Assembly: GCA_030610225.1 (NCBI GenBank)
Contig: JAUWSD010000021.1
Span: forward strand, 1 to 10,614
DNA from: Chloroflexota bacterium
GTDB taxonomy: Bacteria > Chloroflexota > Anaerolineae > Anaerolineales > UBA11579
Direction of reading: 5' to 3'
Length of the DNA stretch: 10,614 nt
Part shown: one piece after another, positions 1-7,507 of the stretch
Layout of the letters: the number at the start of each line of letters is the position of its first letter
How positions within the stretch are numbered: position 1 is the stretch's first letter
Translations under genes and position numbers: made by a program
Notes under the pieces: model-generated
Told to the model about the DNA's origin: nothing
The model's database searches: none
What the model saw: only the letters and a program-made list of their open reading frames with translations

Positions 1-930
1 ACCAAGCATTATCAACAGGACTCCCAATCCTATGTGCCTTTTTTATATCCTCAGTTGTTTGAGCTAGATATCTCTGTAATACTTGTAAATCTGCATGGCC
101 CATCATCTTCTGAAGGGAGTAAACATCTACTCCATTTCTAAGGCATTGTAAGGCGAAAGCTCTTCTAAAGTCGTGAAGACCAGGCGTTTTAATATTTGCT
201 TTAATTGCTCTTCTTCTAATTATTTGTCGAAGCCCCCCATAGGTAAGTCTAGTTCCATAATTTGTAACCCATAAAGCATCCCCATTTTTATTTCGCATTT
301 TTAAGAAGGAGCGTAAAGCCTTTCTTGTTTTCTTGCCTAAAAAAACAGTTCTTGACTTATTACCTTTTCCTTTCTGAATAAAAATTGAAGTTACGGTTCT
401 TTCAATATCACTCAAATTCATAGATATAAGCTCTGAAGCCCTAACACCAGTATCTAACAAACACAAAATAAGTGCCTTGTCCCTTATTCCTGTAAATGAA
501 CTATCACAAGTATTAAGCAATGAACTAATATCATCCAAGCTAACAGGCGGTAATATTTGTTTTGGATATTTAGGCGCTTTCACTTTTCTAATAGGGTTTT
601 TCCAACCTTCCGCTTCAACCTCATCTTCCCACCAATATAGAAAAGTTTTCAATGCACGATAGCAACAATGAACTCCACCCTGGTTATGACCATTTTGACT
701 CAGATATACTAAGTATTCTCTTATCAAATTAGGGGTAATATCAAAGATATTGCTAATTATTCGTGAATTACAAAATACAGAAAACTGGTGAGTTTTTCAT
801 TGTAAAATTTTATAGTGCCTATACTTAGACTTTGAGATTTCCTGTCAAACAAAAAAGCTTCTATCCAAGTATCCAGATAATCATCAACAGAAAATGTAAT
901 AGTCCGTTGGTTTAATGTGGATTGTTTCAT
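1..930 (-). pseudogene. Tyrosine recombinase / phage-type integrase, frameshifted, C-terminus outside window
   Basis: Site-specific DNA strand exchange enzyme of the XerC/D-phage integrase family. The start at 930 has a good Shine-Dalgarno (AAAAGGAG, 947-940) nine bases upstream. The first frame reads MKQSTLNQRT... for 57 residues and stops at 757-759. From 769 down to 2 the neighbouring frame is open for 256 codons and carries the whole rest of the protein: a SAM-like core-binding part (YLVYLSQNG, YWWEDEVEAEGW), then the catalytic domain with GVRASEL (Arg near 442-440), GKGNKSRTVFL (beta-strand Lys), LHDFRR (HxxR, His at 175-173), MMGHAD (second His) and QRYL (nucleophile Tyr at 70-68). One extra T in the coding-strand T run at 775-772 would join the frames (Y-F-C-N), giving about 310 residues so far, a normal integrase length. 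It lies next to tRNA-Arg, as island integrases often do. Family certain; whether it is functional is open. Confidence 0.88.
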
Positions 931-969
931 GGTTTCATACTCCTTTTCAATCCACTTTTAGGCGTATAA

Positions 970-1001
970 TTGTTAGTATATCTCGTAATTAAGGGTATAA
1001 T
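970..1001 (+). promoter_or_regulatory. Candidate tRNA-Arg promoter
   Basis: A perfect TATAAT -10 hexamer lies at 996-1001, 16 bases before the mature tRNA 5' end, which suits a short processed leader. The best -35-like hexamer is TTGTTA at 970-975, but the spacer is 20 bases. TTAGTA at 973-978 gives a 17-base spacer with a poorer match. The -10 is convincing by position; the -35 is not. Confidence 0.45.
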
Positions 1002-1017
1002 ATTCCCTGCCAAAAAT

Positions 1018-1090
1018 GCCTCTGTAGCTCAAAGGATAGAGCGACGGCCTTCTAAGCCGCAGGTTGAGGGTTCGAGTCCTTCCAGGGGCG
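1018..1090 (+). tRNA. tRNA-Arg (anticodon UCU)
   Basis: Full cloverleaf by hand. The acceptor stem GCCTCTG (1018-1024) pairs with CAGGGGC (1083-1089) with one G-U. The D stem is GCTC (1027-1030) / GAGC (1039-1042). The anticodon stem is 1044-1048 / 1056-1060 with one A-C mismatch at the outer pair. The seven-base loop CTTCTAA (1049-1055) places TCT at 1051-1053, reading AGA (and probably AGG) Arg codons. The variable loop is 1061-1065. The T stem GAGGG (1066-1070) / CCTTC (1078-1082) encloses TTCGAGT. The discriminator base is G1090. The 3' CCA is not encoded (CAG follows), so it must be added after transcription. Confidence 0.96.
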
Positions 1091-1096
1091 CAGATT

Positions 1097-1126
1097 GAAA
1101 CCGCCAGGTTAAAGGCGGTTTCTTTA
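1097..1126 (+). terminator. Rho-independent terminator of tRNA-Arg
   Basis: GAAACCGCC (1097-1105) pairs perfectly with GGCGGTTTC (1114-1122) around an eight-base loop and is followed by TTTATAAT. It starts seven bases after the tRNA discriminator base, so it ends the tRNA transcript and isolates it from lon. Confidence 0.85.
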
Positions 1127-1177
1127 TAATAAAGAGATGAGTATAAGTTTATTATTAGAAATCCGAAATTTGCTACA

Positions 1178-1186
1178 TGATACAAT
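1178..1186 (+). promoter_or_regulatory. Candidate extended -10 upstream of lon
   Basis: TGATACAAT combines a TGn extension with TACAAT (5/6 match to TATAAT). No good -35 is seen. A second candidate -10, GATAAT at 1244-1249, lies between the arms of the inverted repeat at 1230-1285. Which of the two is used cannot be decided from sequence alone. Confidence 0.3.
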
Positions 1187-1229
1187 GATCAATTGGTAAA
1201 ATTAATTACCGTAAGAAACCGACCTCGAT

Positions 1230-1285
1230 TCCATCAAATATGAGATAATCAAATAAGTATTTATCGGGTAATAATATTTGATGGA
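1230..1285. repeat. 12-bp perfect inverted repeat in the lon leader (operator or mRNA hairpin)
   Basis: TCCATCAAATAT (1230-1241) is exactly the reverse complement of ATATTTGATGGA (1274-1285), with 32 bases between. The right arm ends nine bases before the lon Shine-Dalgarno (AAGGA, 1295-1299). A -10-like GATAAT (1244-1249) sits between the arms. It could bind a dimeric regulator as two half-sites, or fold in the mRNA near the ribosome site. It is not the CIRCE element of HrcA, whose arms are TTAGCACTC/GAGTGCTAA. Confidence 0.7.
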
Positions 1286-1309
1286 GATAGATATAAGGAA
1301 AATGCGTTA

Positions 1310-3853
1310 ATGCCGAACAATAAATGGCTGGAAGAGTTATTTGAGAGTTTAAACATCCTTGAAAATGGAGAAAATTCTGAATTTAATAGAATGTTTTCTC
1401 CATCTCTCAAAAGGATCTTTCAGAAGCGAAATAAAGATAAGAACAAAAAAGGAAAAGGAAATTCAACAAAACCTGAAATTCTACCTATTCTCCCATTAAG
1501 AGGAATAGTTGTGTATCCCCATACATCAATGCCTTTGACGATCGGACAACCAAGGTCTATTAGATTGATCGATTCATTATCGGGTGGAGACAGGTTGATC
1601 GGGATGGTGACTTCGAAGAAACCTGACCTTGAAGCACCAGATCCAGAAGATCTTTATGAAGTTGGAACGATCGCTTCAATCCAACGCCTTTTTAGATTGC
1701 CTGATGGCACGATTCGACTGCTGGTGCAGGGAATTGAACGGATGAAGATCAAGGAATATGTTGATGAAGAACCTTATTTAAAAGCAAAGGTTCAACTTTA
1801 TCCCGAAGACCTTACAGCAGATAGTTTAAATTTGGAAGCGATGACTAGATCTGTGAGGGGACAATTTGAGAAGATCACCGAAATGGCATCAGTGATTCCC
1901 CAGGAGATCGTAAGCTCCATCCTTCAGGTAGAAGAGCCTTTACAGGTTGCTTATTCGATCGCAAATTTTCAGCGAATGGGATTGGATGACGCTCAAATAT
2001 TTCTGGAGATAAATGCAATCGAAGATAAACTCCAGAACCTGACAAATTTCTTGACCAGAGAGTTGGATGTTTTGGAGATTGGCCAGAAGATCCAGGATGA
2101 TGCTCGAACAGAAATTGAGAAGGTCCAGCGGGATTATTTCCTACGAGAGCAGATGAAAGCCATCCAGCGTGAGCTTGGAGAGGCAGATGACGGTATTGCA
2201 GAAGTTCAGGATCTTCGCGAGAAGATCAAAGCAGCAAAGATGCCTGAAGAAGCTAATGAGCAGGCTACCAGAGAGCTAAAACGTTTGAATAAACTTCCTC
2301 CATCTTCAGCAGAATATGGTGTTATTCGTACATATTTGGACTGGTTCGTTACACTCCCATGGTCAATCACAACTGAGGATACGCTCGATATTCAAAATGC
2401 TAGAAGTGTCCTGGAAGAAGACCATTATGGTCTTGATGAGGTTAAACAGAGGTTATTGGAATTCCTTGCTGTCAGGAAGCTGCGCATAGACAGACAGGAA
2501 GAATTCGAAGAAAAGAAGTCAGAAGATCACATTCGCAAGGAAAGGGAGGGCGTGATCCTTTGTTTTGTAGGACCTCCTGGTGTTGGAAAGACTTCTTTAG
2601 GCCAATCAATCGCCCGGGCACTTGGGCGAAAATTCATTCGGATCTCACTTGGAGGCGTGAGAGATGAAGCAGAGATCAGAGGGCATCGGAGAACTTATAT
2701 TGGGGCATTACCCGGAAGAATACTCCAGGGACTCAGGAGAGTTGAATCCAACAATCCGGTTTTCATGCTTGATGAGATCGATAAGCTGGGCAGTGATTTC
2801 CGTGGTGACCCGGCATCAGCACTGCTGGAAGTTTTAGACCCGGAACAGAATAGTGAGTTCAGGGATCATTATCTGGAAGTTGCATATGATCTTTCTCAGA
2901 CGATGTTCATCACCACTGCAAATACTCTCAGCACAATTCCTGGACCGCTGCGAGACAGGATGGAGATCATTGAGATCAGTTCATACACCGAGAGAGATAA
3001 GGTTGAGATCGCCAAAGGATATTTGGTGCCGAGGCAGCTACGCGAGAATGGACTGCGGGAAGATGAAGCAACATTTTCCGAGGATGCACTCAAGGCGATT
3101 ATCCGATCGTATACCAGAGAAGCGGGGGTGCGAAACCTTGAGAGGATGATCGGGTCGATCTGCAGAAAGATCGTGACCAAAGTTGCAGAAGACAAACTGG
3201 AGAAAGCAGAAATTACTCCTGAGTTAGTAAAAGAATATCTGGGTAAACCAAGATTCTTCCATACAGAAGAAATTGCAACCAGAACAGCTATTCCAGGTGT
3301 CGCTACTGGTTTGGCATGGACACCGGTTGGTGGTGATGTTCTATTTGTGGAAGCAACCAGCATGCCAGGTGGAAGCGGTTTTCAACTTACAGGTTCTTTA
3401 GGCGAAGTTATGCAGGAATCTGCAAAAGCTGCACTCTCATATGTAAGGTCAAATGTAAAAACCCTGAAACTTGATCCCAAATACTTTGAAGCCAGGGATA
3501 TACATTTGCATGTTCCAGCAGGTGCGCAGCCGAAAGATGGACCTTCTGCTGGGGTTACGATGGCAACAGCTATTGTTTCCATGGCCTCAGACCAGAAAGT
3601 TAAACCAGATGTCGGAATGACAGGTGAGATCACCCTTAGGGGACAGGTGATGCCCGTTGGTGGAGTAAAAGAAAAAGTATTAGCAGCACATAGAGCAGGA
3701 TTAAAGAAAATGATCTTACCTGCCAGAAACGAAGCAGACCTTGAAGAGATCCCGGATGAAGTAATAAATTCAATGGAGTTTAAGTTCGTTGAAACAATTC
3801 AGGAAGTCCTTGATGCTGCTTTGGTCACGAAAAGAAAGAAAAGAGTAAAATAG
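1310..3853 (+). CDS. lon: ATP-dependent Lon protease (endopeptidase La)
   Basis: Cytoplasmic AAA+ serine protease that unfolds and degrades damaged and regulatory proteins. The 847 residues run in the usual LonA order. The N-terminal substrate-binding domain begins near residue 55 (ILPILPLRGIVVYPH). A coiled-coil linker follows (REQMKAIQRELGE). The AAA+ module has Walker A GPPGVGKT (421-428, K427), Walker B FMLDEID (D488-E489), sensor TTAN and GVRNLER. The protease domain covers about 650-845. The catalytic dyad is S746 (DGPSAG) and K789 (GGVKEK), the same 43-residue spacing as S679/K722 of E. coli Lon. About 55 extra residues precede the core compared with E. coli; they are basic around 34-50. 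ATG 1310 follows AAGGA (1295-1299) by ten bases. It heads a cluster with the receiver, PHP/AlbA_2 and mogA genes, with no terminator seen between them. Confidence 0.97.
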   Translation: MPNNKWLEELFESLNILENGENSEFNRMFSPSLKRIFQKRNKDKNKKGKGNSTKPEILPILPLRGIVVYPHTSMPLTIGQPRSIRLIDSLSGGDRLIGMVTSKKPDLEAPDPEDLYEVGTIASIQRLFRLPDGTIRLLVQGIERMKIKEYVDEEPYLKAKVQLYPEDLTADSLNLEAMTRSVRGQFEKITEMASVIPQEIVSSILQVEEPLQVAYSIANFQRMGLDDAQIFLEINAIEDKLQNLTNFLTRELDVLEIGQKIQDDARTEIEKVQRDYFLREQMKAIQRELGEADDGIAEVQDLREKIKAAKMPEEANEQATRELKRLNKLPPSSAEYGVIRTYLDWFVTLPWSITTEDTLDIQNARSVLEEDHYGLDEVKQRLLEFLAVRKLRIDRQEEFEEKKSEDHIRKEREGVILCFVGPPGVGKTSLGQSIARALGRKFIRISLGGVRDEAEIRGHRRTYIGALPGRILQGLRRVESNNPVFMLDEIDKLGSDFRGDPASALLEVLDPEQNSEFRDHYLEVAYDLSQTMFITTANTLSTIPGPLRDRMEIIEISSYTERDKVEIAKGYLVPRQLRENGLREDEATFSEDALKAIIRSYTREAGVRNLERMIGSICRKIVTKVAEDKLEKAEITPELVKEYLGKPRFFHTEEIATRTAIPGVATGLAWTPVGGDVLFVEATSMPGGSGFQLTGSLGEVMQESAKAALSYVRSNVKTLKLDPKYFEARDIHLHVPAGAQPKDGPSAGVTMATAIVSMASDQKVKPDVGMTGEITLRGQVMPVGGVKEKVLAAHRAGLKKMILPARNEADLEEIPDEVINSMEFKFVETIQEVLDAALVTKRKKRVK

Positions 3854-3879
3854 AGCAGTAATTCGCATTGGATAGAATA

Positions 3880-4230
3880 ATGACAAAAATGATGTTATTA
3901 GATGATAACGAGGAAATGGTGACGCTAGTTTCCAAAATACTGGAATTCGAAAATATAGAAGTAATTTCAGCCAAGATCACCTCAGACCCCGTTGATCAAA
4001 TAAGGGAACATAAGCCGGATTTCGTCCTTTTGGATGTAAAACTAGGCGAATATAATGGTTTAGATATATTAGAAGAGATCCAACAGGATCCTTTGATCAG
4101 TGAAACAAAAGTATTATCGACATCAGGATTGGATTATTCGAAAGAGTGCCTTGAAAAAGGCGCAAAGGGATTTTTACAAAAGCCTTATTTGCCAAGCGAT
4201 TTACTGGAAATGATCAAACGATTCAGTTAG
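3880..4230 (+). CDS. Stand-alone response regulator receiver domain (CheY-like)
   Basis: Single receiver (REC) domain of 116 residues with no output domain. Counting from ATG 3880, it has the acidic pair D8-D9 (LLDDNEE), phospho-acceptor D52 (FVLLDVKLG), the switch Ser/Thr region S80-T81-S82 (VLSTSG) and the conserved K101 (FLQKPY). All phosphotransfer residues are therefore present. ATG 3880 is preferred because GGA (3870-3872) lies seven bases upstream and the domain normally starts just before this hydrophobic strand. A TTG at 3868 would add four residues but has no ribosome site. It starts 26 bases after lon and ends 15 bases before the PHP gene, so it is probably cotranscribed with both. 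No histidine kinase is in the window; its partner and target are unknown. It may act by protein contact, as CheY or Spo0F do. Confidence 0.9.
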   Translation: MTKMMLLDDNEEMVTLVSKILEFENIEVISAKITSDPVDQIREHKPDFVLLDVKLGEYNGLDILEEIQQDPLISETKVLSTSGLDYSKECLEKGAKGFLQKPYLPSDLLEMIKRFS

Positions 4231-4245
4231 AAATTAAGGTGAAAT

Positions 4246-5967
4246 GTGGCAAACAAAAATAAAAAAGGGGCAAGAAAATGGTATGCAGCAGATCTGCATA
4301 TCCATACTCCAGCATCAAGTGATTACCAGGAAAAGAATGTTGAATTCCTGGAAATTCTCAGGCAGGCTGAAGTAAAAGATTTATCAGTGATCGCGATCAC
4401 TGATCATAATACAGTTGCAGGGTACAGAAAACTCAATGAAGAAATTGAGCAATTACGGACGCTGAAACAATTAAAGAGAATATTACCCGAAGAAGAAAGT
4501 AAATTAAAGGATTTTGAAAAGTTACTGGATAAGGTCTTAGTCCTTCCAGGTTTTGAGTTTACTGCTACTTTTGGTTTTCATATTCTTGGAATATTCCCAC
4601 CAGAGAAACCCATTAGAGAGATAGAATATCTGCTTTTAGAATTACAGGTTCCTTCTGAATTATTGGATGAAGGATCAGCAACGATCGGATCATCCTCGGA
4701 TGTTCTTAAGGCATATCAGGTCATTTCTGATGCGGGTGGAATGGCGATTGCTGCTCATGCGAATTCCAATAACGGGATAGCAATGAGAGGATTCCCGATA
4801 GGTGGGCAAACTAAGATATCTTACACGCAGGATCCAAACTTGCTGGCATTGGAAGTTACAGACCTGGAGAAATATGGCAGCAGAACAACCGCAAGTTTCT
4901 TTAATGGTAGTAAACCTCAGTATTCCCGCAGAATGCATTGCATTCAGGGTTCAGACGCCCACAGGATTAAAACAGATCCAAAGAGGGTTAAGAATCTTGG
5001 AGTGGGTGATCGTGCAACTGAGTTCTTACTTTCTGAACCAAGTTTTGAGCAGATAAAACTAGTGCTTGAAAGTAAAGAATTTAATCGGACAAGACCGAAG
5101 AAACAGATAACTGGAAAACCAGAATTTGACTTTATTAAAAAAGCCCGTGAAGAGGGCAGCAACATTATTCAGGATTTTCATGAGAATTATTCTGTCAGAG
5201 GTGGTTACTTGTATTCGATCATCGCAGATATTTGCGCTTTTGCTAATGCGAACGGCGGAACTTTATACATTGGTGTAAATTCCGACTCATCCAAAGCGAT
5301 TGTGGGTTTGAGCTCAATAAAACAAGCAACATCCCAGATCCAGAAAGAGATCAGTCACAAGATCAATCCACCATTGAAATGTTCACTGGATTCGCATAAA
5401 ACTAATGGGAAGGCAGTATTGAGAATCACAGTTCCCCGGGGTGATGACCCGCCGTATGCAGTTGATGATAATAAGATATATGTCCGCGATGAATCTGAGA
5501 CTGGTCTAGCTGTAAGGGATGAGATCGTAAGCTTGGTCTCAAGGGGCATGAGTATTGAAGACCTGCAGGTTCCTGTAAAAGCAATTGATCCAAAACAGGA
5601 AAAAGTAGGTTTGAGCAGGCCACACACAGGAGTAGAAATCAATAAACAGGATGAGCGGGAAGGGGTTACTTATTATATTGTCCACGATCTCAGGAATGAT
5701 AAAAAGGTCAAAAACGTGACTGTCAAGTCAGCAAGAAGATTGTGGCATTATGCGATCGTTAATTATCAAAAGATCATGAAAGAAGATGCATCAATAAAGA
5801 TCGATTGGAAAGGTAATGTTGGGATCGTGAAGAAGTACGGCAGTTCTAGTAAAAAGCAGCGTTATGATCTGGCATTAAAAGAAAATGGCCTGATTCGTTA
5901 TTATTTTGGTGTAAATGACGATGGGCTTGACGAAGAATGGCGGAAATTATTAGGGCTTGAAGAATGA
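4246..5967 (+). CDS. PHP-domain phosphoesterase fused to an AlbA_2 (Schlafen-type) domain
   Basis: 573-residue fusion. Residues 12-285 are a PHP (polymerase and histidinol phosphatase) domain with its metal ligands visible: HIH (H18, H20), TDHN (D53-H54), GFEF (E104), FHIL (H112), AAHAN (H171) and SDAH (D237, H239). A metal-dependent phosphoesterase or nuclease activity is thus expected. Residues 295-425 match the AlbA_2 putative DNA-binding family, once labelled AAA_4 and related to Schlafen cores: ICAFANANGGTLYIGV (329-344), DPPY (401-404), IYVRDE (411-416). Residues 455-573 (VHDLRND, SARRLWHYAI, IRYYFGV) form a part I do not recognise. The GTG start at 4246 follows AAGGTG by four bases; the ATG at 4244 is in another frame. 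The stop overlaps mogA by four bases (ATGA), indicating translational coupling. Substrate unknown; tRNA, DNA or a nucleotide are all possible. Confidence 0.85.
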   Translation: MANKNKKGARKWYAADLHIHTPASSDYQEKNVEFLEILRQAEVKDLSVIAITDHNTVAGYRKLNEEIEQLRTLKQLKRILPEEESKLKDFEKLLDKVLVLPGFEFTATFGFHILGIFPPEKPIREIEYLLLELQVPSELLDEGSATIGSSSDVLKAYQVISDAGGMAIAAHANSNNGIAMRGFPIGGQTKISYTQDPNLLALEVTDLEKYGSRTTASFFNGSKPQYSRRMHCIQGSDAHRIKTDPKRVKNLGVGDRATEFLLSEPSFEQIKLVLESKEFNRTRPKKQITGKPEFDFIKKAREEGSNIIQDFHENYSVRGGYLYSIIADICAFANANGGTLYIGVNSDSSKAIVGLSSIKQATSQIQKEISHKINPPLKCSLDSHKTNGKAVLRITVPRGDDPPYAVDDNKIYVRDESETGLAVRDEIVSLVSRGMSIEDLQVPVKAIDPKQEKVGLSRPHTGVEINKQDEREGVTYYIVHDLRNDKKVKNVTVKSARRLWHYAIVNYQKIMKEDASIKIDWKGNVGIVKKYGSSSKKQRYDLALKENGLIRYYFGVNDDGLDEEWRKLLGLEE

Positions 5968-6461
5968 CGCTATTGCGCATAGGTATAGTGACTGTTTCAG
6001 ATAGATCATCAAGTGGTGAGCGGGAAGATCTATCTGGACCAGCTTTAGAACAAGCAGTGCTAAGTAAAGGGTGGAATGTGGTTGAAAAGACTATTGTCCC
6101 GGACGAAAAATTGGACATTCAGGCAGTTTTAATCGGGTGGTCTTCAAATGATGGGGTTGATGTGATTTTAACCACTGGTGGCACTGGTTTTGCTCCCAGA
6201 GACATTACTCCTGAGGCAACCAAAGAAGTAATTGACCGGGAAACACCGGGATTAGCTGAAGTGATGCGAGCTGAAAGTTTGAAGATCACAAAACACGCTG
6301 TTCTTTCCCGGGCTGTTGCAGGTATACGAGATAATACGCTGATAATTAATCTTCCGGGGAGTCCAAAAGCTGCGGTTGAGAATTTCGAAGTCGTTGCACC
6401 TGTTCTCGAACATGCTGTTCAACTACTGCGAGACGATCCAAAGGCTGAAGATAACCACTAG
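5964..6461 (+). CDS. mogA: MogA/MoaB-family molybdopterin adenylyltransferase
   Basis: Adenylates molybdopterin with ATP, preparing it for molybdate insertion in molybdenum cofactor synthesis (cytoplasmic). The 165 residues cover the single MoCF-binding domain: RIGIVTVSDRSSSG at the start, the TTGGTG loop (70-75) followed by APRDITPEAT (D80), ETPGLAEVMR, and the second conserved loop NLPGSPKA (129-136). Length and motifs resemble E. coli MogA more than a MoeA-type protein. MoaB proteins share the fold, so the exact sub-family is less certain. Its ATG overlaps the PHP gene stop as ATGA. Its TAG stop at 6459-6461 overlaps the convergent panE end by four bases, leaving no room for an intergenic terminator. 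No other Mo-cofactor gene is in the window, so its place behind lon and PHP/AlbA_2 may be only translational convenience. Confidence 0.9.
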   Translation: MTLLRIGIVTVSDRSSSGEREDLSGPALEQAVLSKGWNVVEKTIVPDEKLDIQAVLIGWSSNDGVDVILTTGGTGFAPRDITPEATKEVIDRETPGLAEVMRAESLKITKHAVLSRAVAGIRDNTLIINLPGSPKAAVENFEVVAPVLEHAVQLLRDDPKAEDNH

Positions 6462-7492
6462 AATTCGTTTAATAATAGGGTAGGATTATTCCTGTAATCC
6501 TCGATCTTTTCAGGTTGAGTATTCAGTTCCATCAATTTCTCATTTAACAATAGATTCGCAGGAGTCTGAATGCCAAGCTTTTCTCCATATCTTACAACAG
6601 CACCATTCAAGTACTCTACTTCACTTTTCCCACGTCCGCTATGAAGGTCAATATGGAACGATGGCATCTTGTCACCGCGTCCGCCACCAACAGCTTTTTT
6701 AAGCAAGGGTCTGCTGATGAAAAGGGGTAAATATTTAACTGCCCAGATCAATAACTTTACTGGTGTACCAGGCAAATTCACAACATCGATCCTTAATTCT
6801 TTCATTACCTTCAAAGTTTCTAATAATTGCTGAACTTCAAGGTAGTAAAGGCCTGGATGGGAGAAGATTTGAGCGGGTGTCATGTCAAGAATTGCTGAAC
6901 TTGCATTGGCGATCAGGTTGGTTATCATCTTTGACCATTTCATTGATGGACCGGAGTCAAATAGCTCTGCTTTCAGTCCCGCTTCATTCATTGCAGATAC
7001 CAGTATTTCTGAAATATCATGGCCAGCTTCAACTCCCATGCCGCGAAGTTTTTCAACGATGATATTGCCAGTTCCTCGTCTGCCTACTGCGGTTGTCACA
7101 GTCCCATAGATGGCTTTCCCGGTTCCGAGGTAGCGAATTATCTCCAATTCATTCTCGACTCCATTGGAAAGGCAAAGGAATGGGGGGAGCTTATCTGCAA
7201 AAGGGGCCAATGATTCAAGAGCACTGACTGTATCAAAGGATTTCAGGGCGAATAATGCAATATCAAAAGGTCCATGTTTCAGGGCATCTTCGATTGATCC
7301 AACAACTGTAGGATTGTTGATCTCAAATTCGCTGCCGTTCAGATTTAATGTTAATTTTCCAGAGCTTAATTCTTTTGCGACCTTTGGCCTATCTAGAAAG
7401 ACGAGTTTGTGTCCCTTAAGGGCCAGACTGCCACCAAAATAGGTTCCTATTGCGCCAGCACCAATGCTGAGAATGTTCAATTTCTTATACAT
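6458..7492 (-). CDS. panE: 2-dehydropantoate 2-reductase (ketopantoate reductase)
   Basis: NADPH-dependent reduction of ketopantoate to pantoate in pantothenate/coenzyme A synthesis, cytoplasmic. The 344 residues begin with the Rossmann nucleotide loop GAGAIGTYFGG (11-21). The mid-part includes SNGVENE (109-115), where the substrate hydroxyl contacts lie. WSKMITN (186-192) supplies the catalytic Lys (K188, equivalent of E. coli K176). KSEVEYLNG (289-297) carries the Glu equivalent to E. coli E256 (E291). It is slightly longer than E. coli PanE (303 residues) because of an insertion around 230-270. Members of this fold also include reductases of other 2-oxo acids, so the substrate is inferred. 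An AAGGA ribosome site lies a few bases before ATG 7492. It follows the fmt reading frame by 15 bases on the same strand and is likely cotranscribed with it. Confidence 0.88.
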   Translation of the reverse strand: MYKKLNILSIGAGAIGTYFGGSLALKGHKLVFLDRPKVAKELSSGKLTLNLNGSEFEINNPTVVGSIEDALKHGPFDIALFALKSFDTVSALESLAPFADKLPPFLCLSNGVENELEIIRYLGTGKAIYGTVTTAVGRRGTGNIIVEKLRGMGVEAGHDISEILVSAMNEAGLKAELFDSGPSMKWSKMITNLIANASSAILDMTPAQIFSHPGLYYLEVQQLLETLKVMKELRIDVVNLPGTPVKLLIWAVKYLPLFISRPLLKKAVGGGRGDKMPSFHIDLHSGRGKSEVEYLNGAVVRYGEKLGIQTPANLLLNEKLMELNTQPEKIEDYRNNPTLLLNEF

Positions 7493-7507
7493 GTAAATTC
7501 CTTAGAC

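Noticed and set aside
477..662. Plus-strand ORF of 61 codons inside the integrase region
   Set aside because: Antisense to the conserved integrase core; no ribosome site and no recognisable product.
936..938. ATG closer to the integrase Shine-Dalgarno
   Set aside because: It reads only ATG-AAA-CCA-TGA and stops, so the ATG at 930 is the start.
973..1185. Minus-strand ORF of 70 codons containing RTRTLNLRLRRPSLYPLSYRG
   Set aside because: It is the antisense of the tRNA-Arg gene. This peptide pattern is a well-known artefact of translating tRNA genes backwards.
6482..6501. Hairpin AGGATTA / TAATCCT after mogA as its terminator
   Set aside because: A 7-bp AT-rich stem with no T run directly after it, inside panE coding sequence; too weak to annotate as a terminator.
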